A DNA stretch of 64,000 nucleotides, from NCBI GenBank assembly GCA_047495785.1, contig JBLDXI010000007.1, positions 682,001-746,000 on the forward strand. Direction: 5' to 3'. A model generated the notes under the pieces. The model did no database searches. It was not told where the DNA came from and saw only the letters and a program-made list of their open reading frames with translations. This DNA comes from Lepidodermella squamata. Its lineage: Eukaryota; Gastrotricha. Position 1 is the first letter of the stretch; each line of letters starts with the position of its first letter. The translations under genes and the position numbers were made by a program. Below, piece after piece: positions 32,905 through 42,847 of this stretch.

Positions 32905-35900
32905 TCAATTTTTGATTAATTTAAAAATATAAGGCGATGATTTTGTAGCGCAAGGTTCACTCGGGAACAGGTTGAGCCGGCGTTCGATGATGCATTTCTG
33001 CGCGAAAGTGCGAATTTCGGCACCGTTGAATTTAACGTGACTGGGCGACCGGTTGTTGGCGATTTCAGCCAGATGTGCCATCGCGAAGAGGCCGCAATCG
33101 TTAGAATTGGACTGCTGCGAACACGGCATAAATTGCACCTCGAGTGTGTTGCGAACGATGTTATTGGCGTAGCGGTCTAGTAGCTGGCGTTTCGCATCTT
33201 GGGACGGCTTTGAGAATGGCCCAAAAAGCGAGTCGTACACTTCGACCTGGCCGCTGACGTTGCTGGAAAGAAACCAGTGTTGCCTGTCGGCGTCATGATG
33301 GACTTGAACACCTTGAAAAAAGCGCAAATTTTTAAATCGAGTTAGAGGTTCGAGGTAACAATAACTAACCTCCGGGTGCAGGCATTTCGCTAAATTTAAA
33401 CTTTCGGTTGCTAATCAAAGTGGAGTCGCAACCCGCGAGTTCCGGTCTTTGATCGCGGAAAAGCGATTGCGCCGCGTCGACGATTCGGTCTTTCACCCAC
33501 GCGCCTTCGGTAATGAAAATCGCGCGTTCGCGCTGCCTGAGAATCAGCTGGCCAATTTGAAGCCAATCTCGCTCCAGATAAGCGAGAAAAGCCGCTTTCA
33601 AGGCAGCAGCTTCGATCAGCGGAAGTTCAGACGATTCAGCGAGAACATTAGCTTCGATTGCTGGGATGAGCTGTTCGTCGCTCGCATCCCGTTGAGATGA
33701 AACGGCCGTCTCGAAGCAAAGCGATGATGGTGCTGTTTCTGCCACAGGAACCGGCGTTGAAGGAAGTGGAGTCGAGGAAGGCGGAGCAGGCGTTGAAGTG
33801 ATCGACCGCCAAAGTGGTGTTGACGTTACAGGTGTAGAATTCGACGGCGTCGGCGAATCGCGAATAACGGCGCGCTTTTTGAAGCAAGCGATCGGTTTTT
33901 CATACTCCTCGTCGTCGCTGTCGGTGAATTCGTTTTTTACCTCGCTGCACTCGCCGATCAAATCGAACGGGACTTCGTTGAACAAAATTCCCGGTCGCTT
34001 CCAGGCAGAAAACACCAAGTCGGGTCGCTTAGCCAGGTCAGCGTACGCGCCACCCAGCCATTCAGCATGAAGAGGCTTGATGATACTGGCCCGCGTGTCA
34101 ACTGGTTTCGCATTAGCTCCATCCGCCTTAAAACTTTCGAAAAATTGATCAGTGTGCCATGCGTCGTACCTGTCGCGGACTCGATTCTTCACGAATTGAT
34201 TGAGGAGGAAATCCGCCGGTTGTAGCTCACTTGTCAGGTTGGGAGGAACATAGATCGGTATCATTCGATGCTCGCGTAAGCAGTCCTTGAATTCCGGCTG
34301 CAGGTGACAAGCGTAATGATCGAGGATGATGATTGCCGGCTGCTCTGGAGGGAGGTCGAGCGACTCGCGAGTTTTGACGCAATATGGATCCAAAATTTCT
34401 ACGACGTAGCGTTTCATCGTATGCTCGACTGACCAGTGAGATGGCGACTCGGTGACATCGAAACCTTCGGGGAAAACCAGTCCACGGTGGCAACGCTCGG
34501 TCTTTCCCGCGTAAATGACCTGCAGGCAAAACCGCGTAATTAGGTTGATGAAAATAAAAAATTTATTAATTAAAAATAGCGCATGTGCAGCGCTCAACTC
34601 CGCGCTCTTACACGCACACACAAGCGCGCGCACAAACAAAATTATGATTTAATTCCCCCTATTTCATCGCTAATTTTTATCATAAGCACGCGCTGTCTAG
34701 CTGTCAAATTTGTTTCTTGAACTTCCTCACCGTCGAAAACTTGATTTTTCATACAATTTTCACCGTTTAAAAAGTTTAAAAAGTAAAAAAAATGCTGTGG
34801 ATATTCTAGATTCTATGGTAAATCATTCAAAATTTTGCGCGCGAGCAGTATGGTCACTTCAGCAAAAATACGAGAGAATAAAAAATTAAAAAATAGTTAA
34901 CCTGAAACGGCAGAATGCTGCCAGCCATAGTTGAGCCGAGAACGACGGTGACCTCGCGCTTGTCATCGACGCCATGAATTTTGACCTGCTTCGAGTTTCG
35001 CCGCTCCATCGTCCAGTTGCCAACCGGAGCTAGTTTAGACGGAAACTGATCAAAGTTAACTATCAGCTCAGGCGGAACGGCGCACTCAAGGGCAGTACGT
35101 CGAACAAGAAGGCACCAGTCCGCCTTGATCTCGTCCTTGTTCGCCACATCCGACTTCGCGCTTTTGGTACCCTTGCGCTTTACGTAGCCCATGCGGCGAA
35201 AAAGGCTCTGCGTCCACGTTTTCGTCAGCCTGATGCGGGTACCACCTTTGCCCATGAGTAGCGTTGGGCACTCGGCGCGAACGATTGCCTCGGCGATTGA
35301 GAGAACGACCAAAGTGTTGACAACCGCACCTTTCTCGCGCAATTTCTCGATGACCTAAGAGAAAAGAAAGCAAAATTATTGCTCATTTGCATCAATTTCA
35401 CGGTCAAATTTGAAAATTTATTCAAACGAAAAAGGGGAAAAGCAACAAAAATAGTTACTTACAATTTGGATATTTTTATCGGTGTCGTCAGGAATCATAA
35501 GAGATGCGCCGGATTCCTTGGGCAGCGGATCGATCTGACTCAAGTCGTAGCCGAGGGTTGCACGTTTTTTGTCTAATTGCTGCTTGATGCCGCGACAGGT
35601 CGACTCGTTGAGCGGCTTACCGAGCTCTTGACCAAACTTGCGTGCTGCTTCAGCTGCGCTTCCGTTAATTTGAAACTTGGCGATTTTAAGCCGATATTCG
35701 TCAGAGATTTTCAGGTAAGACGAGGGGCGTTTCCGGCTGCCGGTCGGCGTTGACGCTGGATTACCATTGTAGAGCGCGGAGATAGCGTCGTTGACCGCGT
35801 TCAATGAAGTGATCGGCACCGAGGGCGCGTCGTCACGAGTGATCTTGATTACGCCCTTTGGACTAGGGACACTTGCGAAGTAGGCGTTGAGTGTTTTCAT
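32905..35900 (-). CDS. Pogo-like DDE transposase fused to a Ulp1-type cysteine protease
   Basis: Four exons (35900-35463, 35354-34902, 34519-33370, 33311-32905) join in phase at GT-AG sites to give 815 residues. The N-terminal 240 residues look like tandem helix-turn-helix DNA-binding regions (segment TKTWTQSLFRRMGYVKRKG in the second). The DDE_1-type catalytic core follows with Asp248 (VNFDQF), Asp364 (IILDHYACH) and Asp400 (LQPADFLLNQF); the last two are spaced as DD35D. A Ser/Thr/Pro-rich linker (about 530-600) leads to a C48-peptidase-like domain with His692 (RQHW), Asp707 (VYDSLF), Gln746/747 and Cys753 (SNSNDCGLF). All key residues are present, so the gene could be active. It lies inside the broken MULE gene on the opposite strand. 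Terminal repeats were not identified. Confidence 0.78.
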
Positions 35901-36229
35901 TTGCGATTAGAGCGTATTAGAGCGAGAACTGTACGTTTGACGTTTTCGACAAATTCGGCATGCGCCGTAGCCACCCTGCGCGCCGCTTCCTATTGGACAT
36001 CGGGTGGACCAATAAAATTCAAACGGCGTGCTCTCGATTGACAAGGTGTCTATCAAAGATCGCGATCAGACAAGACGGCGCCCTCAAACACCGCGATAAA
36101 GACAACCGCCGCCCTGGACGCGCGTTCGCCGCGCGAGCAAATGTGCGTAATAGGCTTTGTTGTTTGGTCCATGAGCGCACCTGTTCATTTGCGTGCGCTA
36201 TGGCTCTGCGAATCACTGATGCGGCACTT

Positions 36230-36395
36230 GCGCGAATTCATATCACCGCGAAAATTACACGCGCGCGAAAAATTCGCTCACGCGAAAATGGTACTTTTTC
36301 GGAAATTGCCTCCGCGAATTCAAGAATCCGCGAAAATGAAAAATGACCGAAAATGGGCCGTCCGCGAATTCAAAAATACCGCGAAAATTAATACG
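36230..36395 (+). repeat. CCGCGAATTC / CCGCGAAAATT motif cluster, right of the DDE-Ulp1 gene
   Basis: Three or four imperfect copies of a two-part motif, CGCGAATTCA followed within about ten bases by CCGCGAAAAT, occur near 36232, 36312 and 36363. The copies are in the same orientation as the cluster at 32588. Confidence 0.6.
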
Positions 36396-37103
36396 TTTAC
36401 AGTACTGGTAAATACTGAATTTTTAAAATTTCAAAATTTCCGAATTTAAATTAAATTAAATTATTTTTTTTTTATTTTTTTTTATTTAGCTACGTCACTC
36501 GCAAGGGGAAGGAGTACGACTGCACGTGTGCCGCGTTCTTGAAAGAACACATCTGCAAGCACACCCTCGCCATGGCCTACCGCAATAATGATGTGAAGCC
36601 AGAAGCGGATGACAACATGTTTCAGAAGGTCGAGAGGAAGGGTCGCAGGGGTAAACCGAAAGCTACCTATTCGGCCTTGGAACGTACAGAACGCCGAGGC
36701 TCAGAACGATTTTGCAACTGACACTGCCGAGCCTGTCGAATTCGACATGCTACCTGAACCGGCAGCTAAGCGTAGCCATGGAACAGTTGGCGAAGCTGTT
36801 CAACCAATTGTGCGAGGACGTGGCCGAGGTCGAGGCCGTGGAGCAGTTAGAAGCAGTTCCGAAGACGTACCTACCCGGCCGACTCGTGGTCGAGGCCGCG
36901 GAGCAGTTCAGGAAGCTTCTGAAGACCTCGAGCCTACCCGGCCGGCACGTGGTCGTGGTCCCGGTCGCCCGCCGAAAAATTCAAGAAAATAATTTTCGAG
37001 ATTTTGTTGCAATTTTGATTAATAAAATACGGTGTGGCATTTTTACTTGATAGAGGGCGAATCCACTCATTTAGTACACGCTTTACGTTTTAAGTGGCAT
37101 ATC

Positions 37104-38623
37104 CACGCTCAAAAAGGATACACTTTAAAGGGCGTCCGCCAGATAAACGGCCGCGAGGATCTGGAAACTGCGGGCGAAAATCAGTGGTCTTATTAACTTG
37201 CCTTTGCCCCTCGCAAATTTCCAGACTTAAACGGTAAATTTTATTCACATCATCCTGGATCCCTTGCATGATAACTCGCAAAGTCGAAAAAAGCCAGAAA
37301 TTTTGTAAATAAATTATACCAATTTTCCTGGTTGGGCTGATTCAATGGACCATTTTGTCAAAAGAGTGAAGCATTTTTTGGTTAAATTTTTCTCCGCATT
37401 GAAATGCTCTTGACTTTCAACAATAAACTTTTTTTCGGCTATCCCGAATGTTTGGATATTGCTGAGTCAGTTTATACCAGAATGGTAGAATAAGGTTTCG
37501 AAATAACAGTTTGCTAATTAAAAGTTATGCATGATGATTTCGTACGAGAGCCATGTGACGCAACACATGCTGTCTTGTGTCTTAAAAAAATAAGCGAAAC
37601 ACAGCACAGTCGCATTTTTTCTGCCATGAAGTCAACAGCTATCAAGGGCTCAGGCTTTCGACTCTGCGAATGCCGCGCGGCACGGCGCGCGTTCATTTAG
37701 TCAGGTACGAATTTTGCCTTAATTTTCGTCATTATTAGCCAAGGCAGGTGACACAATTATGCATATTATTTAGATTTTTACGAAATTTATCTACAGCAGT
37801 AAAATGGCTTGTTTGAATCGCGTGTTTCCTACCCGCGAAAATCGGATGACGGACAATCTTCACTGAGTACGCTAATTCTCTTTTTTAAAACGCGCCGAAA
37901 ATAAGTAAAAATGTTCCCTTTCAGATACCACTCAAGAGCACCTGTACAGCCGCCCTTAAATCGCGCCCGCGAAAATAAAAAACGCACTTGACCACACTAT
38001 TTCAGGCAGCCTTCAATGGCCGGCGTGCTACTAAGACCCACTCTACCGAGGCGGAACTGCTGGGTGTGGCTGGTTCCGGGTCAACGGCCGTTCAACATCT
38101 TCGGCCTTCGGCGCAACCTGCTCTCGATGGACCCATGCCGCCTGTTTTTCTCGAAATCCGCCGCGACAAGGCTGGCAATTAGAAAATTTGCCGGCGATAT
38201 CGGTAGCCGTTTAACGCCCTTTCAGCGAAATTAACTGTCATCTTTTTTCTTGCTATCGCAATTAGCTATTACTACTAAACATGCCATTTTGTCTTCTTCA
38301 AAAAATTGTAAAATGCGAGTCAGTTTGAATAGTCATAAATAAAAACACGTTTGGTAAAAATTGTCATTTTTGGGGTCAAAAATGAGCAGCGCAGTGGTAT
38401 TATGCATAAAAGCGATTATTAAGCAAAATCTGGAAAAATCAGTATTAATCAGATAAGCATACTCCAGTGTTTTCATTCAAAACGTTTTTAGTGCAACACC
38501 AGAGTTTTTGGATTAAACAGATACCGAATTTACCCTTTAATGCGGGTTGGAAAAAAGCGTATCTGGCTAACGCTCGGATGCGCATCCGCTCTTGACTCGG
38601 AATCGGTATCCTTTTTGAGCGTG
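37104..38623. mobile_element. Non-autonomous inverted-repeat element, about 1.5-1.6 kb
   Basis: CACGCTCAAAAAGGATAC at 37104-37121 is the exact reverse complement of 38606-38623. Weaker pairing extends outward (TTTTAAGTGGC near 37088 against GCCACTTT-AA near 38640) and inward (CCAGATA near 37138 against 38560-38570). The interior has an open, GC-richer frame at about 37988-38182, preceded by TTTCAG, that may be a captured exon but is not recognisable. No transposase is seen. Confidence 0.55.
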
Positions 38624-38807
38624 ATTGCGTGTTAAAGTGGCGTTTTAAGGATTAAGTGACGATTTCACTTTATGTGACAGTTTCCAGATTTAAGTGACGC
38701 AATCAATTATGGCGGTATTAAAACACCGTGTGATTAAAACACAGCGAATTGAGATTGATTTATGTTTTTTTGGCACACTACAAAAACGGTACAGTATTTC
38801 GATTGGC

Positions 38808-41258
38808 CTAAATCGCCGAATCGCTAGCTAAATCAGCAGCTTCTTTATCGCCGCAATCAGCTTGGCTGCTGTCATTCAGAGGGTTGATTTTGTCTTCATT
38901 CGTGTTTTCTTCATCACTGTCAACTGTTGTTACTGAGATCATGATTGAATGCGGTAGTGGATGAGCCTTGAACATCTGTTTCGCCGATCCGTTCGAAAGT
39001 CGCTTGACATACGAACCGGCACGAGAACGAGGTGGAGTGGGCATTCGCATTTTTGCAATCTCTGAAAATGAAGGAAATTGTAAAATTTCATTAAGAAGAA
39101 ATCCCACGCTTAATCTCATTTAACTAAAAAGAAATTCGCCCTGTTTAAGCGCGGATAAAACCAGTACGTCGGGAAAATTTTTGATAGATCAAATAATAAT
39201 TCAGCAATCATCTTTCAGATAAAAATATGATGGAGAAAAAAATTGACAAACCTTGATCGTCGAGCCGAATGGTTTCTAGAACAAATGTATTTGATCCGAG
39301 TACATCTCCAGGTTCTTCCTCCAGCAACGGCATTTGCGACCCGTTCGGTTCGCCATTCGCCTGCGAGTCATCCTTGCTTGTTGAATAAGACCTCACATTG
39401 GTAGATTTCATCGCATCCGAGCTGCTCAGCCGTTGGATAGCATTAGCCGCATTGTTTCGCCTAGCTTGCTGTTCTCGTTTCGACTCTTGCCGCGACAAAC
39501 GCCTCTTCAGCGAAATTTTATCGATACTCCGTAAAAATAGGCGTTTCATTTCCTTCCGAATTGTTGAATTTAGAAATACGTAAATGAAAGGATTTGTCGC
39601 CGCGGAGGCAAAGTGAAGATTGAAGAGTATTTCCCGCAATTCCGACAAATCATCCGAAAATTTCGGAATAATTTGTAAAATAATCAACGTTGCCGGCATG
39701 AAGAAAATCACGAAAACCAAAGTGACCGTGAACAACATAACAGCAGCCTTCAGATTTTTCCTCAGGATATAACTCGCCTGCCAGTTGGGAAGTAGTGGCA
39801 TAGGGCCGGTATTTACCGCCTGCGGCGCCTGATTGACAGTCAGCGAAGAAACGCCCAAGGTACACCGGGCATTCAGCGTGAATTCGGTTGAAATCGCGAG
39901 AGATAAAACAGATTTTTGATTGGTTGGCACCGGCAAATCAGGCCGCAAGAAGCGCTTTTCGAGATAGCCATTGTTGGACGTAGGCAGGTAGATTGACGTC
40001 GGCCTCAACGCCAAGCCATTATTCATGCTATTTATCGTAAACGAACTTGCACCGAGTGCGCTCGGAATATTTAATTGCCGCGTCGATCCGCTGTTGTTGA
40101 CGCCTTGCGCGTTGAGACGATTCGAGCCGTGGTTGAATGATGAGTGCATGCTAATTATGCTCCTCGTGTTCGACAACACCGATGGCGAGTTTCGAATGTT
40201 GTTGCTAAAGCCATTCGGGGTTAAATACGACCCGGATGTGTTGTCCTGACCAGGCGGAACAATGCTAACGGACCTCGTGAAAGTTGTACTTGGCGAATTA
40301 GGAACATATGTGGACGGCGTGGTCGCAGCGGTTTTCGTAAAAACAGAGCTGTAAAAGCTGAATTTCAGAAAACAATACCTTAAAATAGCTTTTTCCACTT
40401 GATTAATTAAATCACCTTGTCAGTGTTGTCCGTGAGTTGGATCGGCCCCATCGAGCTTTGAAATCTGTTGGCGCGCTAAGACCTTGAATTTGGGCGAGAA
40501 ATAATTATCACGATTGAATCAGGGTAATATATTGTCTTCTAACCTCTTTTTGATCTCCAGACAGCCTGGCGCCGCCTTAAAACACTGGCATAGACTATGG
40601 CGTACAGAGTTGTCGCTAAAATGACAGATCCCCAAACCACAGCGAGTTGGAAATACTTGATAACCGTGCCAGCTAATTGAAAATCTGCGTTGGGACCACA
40701 CATTGTTTCCTCCTCCTCATCGCCATCGCCAGTTCTGATAATAGTCAGCATGAAAGACGCGAGAATTCCGATAGTTATCGACACGGCGCCTATCATTCCG
40801 ATCGTCGCGAAGGCGATTTTCTTTGTCATGAAATTGTCCGCTGGTTTGCAGAGGAACATGTACCGATCCACCGCGACTGCCGCCATTAGAAGTGTCGAAA
40901 ATGGCACTAAACTTGCTTTGAGAACGGGCTCGAAGCGGCAAAGCCATATTGAACTATGAATCAGGTTCAACGCTTCCTCCGACAAATGGACGGTGATTTT
41001 CAGGGGAATTACAACGGCGCATAGCAAAAGGTCAGAGATCGCCAGGCATAAGATGAAAAAGCATGAGATTGGCGAAAATCCAGGACGTAGCCTGATGCGG
41101 TAGAAACCTGATAACAAATATTATCAAATTGGGAAAAACTAATTAAAATTCGAAAAAATTACCAATAATGGCCAGGATATTTCCAACCGTTCCGAACAGC
41201 GAAATGAGAAAGTAGATTCCGATGAGAAAGATCATTTTCGTCCAGCGTATTGCATAAA
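38808..41258 (-). CDS. Rhodopsin-class GPCR with very long third intracellular loop (5' end not found)
   Basis: Exons on the minus strand: 41258-41163, 41107-40544, 40482-40416, 40348-39252 and 39061-38808, all in phase. The 67-bp third exon was found by phase and splice signals. Class A landmarks are TM1 GTVGNILA, TM2 LAISDLLL, the TM3-side Cys in LCRFEP, VDRYMF (DRY), TM5 ending in VLRRRQ, TM6 VIFFMPATL (Pro present, Trp of CWxP replaced) and TM7 NPFIYVF (NPxxY). The loop between TM5 and TM6 is about 230 residues, rich in Ser, Asn and Thr. The C-tail of more than 160 residues is Ser/Arg-rich and ends in an acidic segment. A peptide or amine receptor is likely, but the ligand cannot be inferred. 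The extracellular N-terminus should lie upstream of 41258. Confidence 0.8.
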
Positions 41259-42847
41259 CTGTTTACAGCGAGTCCCTCTTATCTAGCATGAAAACTTCGA
41301 TCTGCTGTTTTTGTGCTATTAAAAGCCCCTAGGTATAAAAAAGAGTGACTTGATTTTTTTAAAACCGCTTTTAACGAAAATTGAAAAGTCTCTAGGCTCC
41401 GTCGGTTTGTGTCGGGCGGGTCCTCAATGAACCCAGGATCTCGCGGCTTAAGTCAAGCTAAGACGCGGGCTGTGCATTAGGACGATTATTTGGTTGTAAT
41501 ATCTCGAAAAGTCAAGTTCGCCACCGGAGAAAATTCAAATAAAAGTGATCGATTTTTCAGCGTCCGCTTTGTTGATAGAGCGCTATCCGAACTCGTCGCA
41601 GCTTATTACACCCTAAAAAGCCCACTTGTAATAAAACGTAATAATATTCTCTATCGCCTATATATCACGTTGCCACTCGAAAGCCAAGGTTCAGTATTCA
41701 TCGAGCCTGTCTCATGATCAGACGCGAAGTTTTTGTCTTTATTATGACAGCTGCGTCATATCTCATACATATTGTGCGCGAGCATTTTCAATCGCCAACT
41801 ATTACCGGCGTTTTCGGTCAAAAATCCCTACCTACGCTTGTCATTACGTATGCTGTAGAGCGCGAGAGCGGCGGATGAACGATGCGCGAAAGTTGCACTT
41901 GATTTTCATCAAACGCTTTCCGATAGATGGCTATGACGACAAATTAATGGCTAGACAGCGGTAACGATTTTGCGTAAACTTACAACGAGTTGGTGATTAA
42001 CTGAGCTTCAATATAACAAGGAAAAGTAGAATTTTCGAGAAGCTCGAGTACTGCGGCTCAATTGTTCCAGTATACGCTCGAAACATGAAAATTAATATTG
42101 CTGTTCAAACATTTTACTGGGCAGGTTGAATGCTTTTTTTAACAGCTAAAATTCTCTTTCTTTTTACGCCCACTGGCTACAAATCATGAGGTGCTCGATA
42201 AAAATGTATAATACATTATACAGCAATATGAAAATTGATGATTAAATATACTTCAAGCCTTGATTTCTCAAGCGCTGAATTATTGATTGGTTTTGCGTGA
42301 AATTTAGCTAATTTTCACCTGCTAGCTGTCGCAGGAAATGCCGCGCTACCTGCATGACCAGAGCCAGGAAATCTAAAAACAGTCAGTCGAATGATTTGAG
42401 TTAGAATCCTGGCAATTCAGTCGATTGCGACATGCGATATATTATCCAACACCTAATAACTGAAAGTAATTGAATACTACGCTCATGCCGTGAAGATCAG
42501 CGAATATAATCTGCGAGCAAACGCACGTGACTCCATTAATCTGTAAAAAAAATTGCAAAACGGGTTACTCGCCAGACAGGATCAACCGCTAATTATACCC
42601 CACAAGTCGATCGATTCGTGTAGACTGCATTTCGTAAAACCACGCGAAAATACTCCTCAAAACCTGTTTTATTTATGTTGAACTTTAAAGCGAAAACACC
42701 GACGCCGTGAAATAATAATGAATGCGGAAAGTGAACACAACCGCGCCCTTATATTTTTTAGCACAGATGATTTGAGGAACGACATTTCATTTATTGCTCA
42801 TCCTTTCCTTTATCAACGAGTCTTTTTGGTAAGCGAATTCTCTTTTT
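41259..42847. other. Intergenic spacer between GPCR and eIF3L
   Basis: This probably contains the promoter and undetected 5' exon(s) of the minus-strand GPCR and the 3' untranslated region of eIF3L. No recognisable coding exon was found. Confidence 0.5.

Larger units (their letters stand above)
31095..36992 (+). pseudogene. Mutator-like (MULE) transposase gene, interrupted and internally deleted
   Basis: Plus-strand exons at 31095-31574, 31637-32135, about 32195-32580 and about 36490-36992. Exon 1 carries an acidic start and a Cys/His region of the kind found N-terminal in MULE transposases. Exon 2 holds a DATYKLTW block with the first catalytic Asp. Exon 3 has PSTNNGIESYIDVIK with the catalytic Glu. 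The last part has a SWIM zinc finger (CTCAAFLKEHICKH) and an Arg/Gly-rich tail of the GRGRGRGRG type. The segment normally holding the second catalytic Asp and the CWAH motif is missing between exons 2 and 3, and phase is lost there. Exons 3 and 4 are separated by the opposite-strand DDE-Ulp1 gene. Inactive as it stands. Confidence 0.75.

Noticed and set aside
40025-40249. Plus-strand open frames over the GPCR loop
   Set aside because: Antisense to a spliced GPCR exon whose frame shows TM6, TM7 and NPxxY; shadows.
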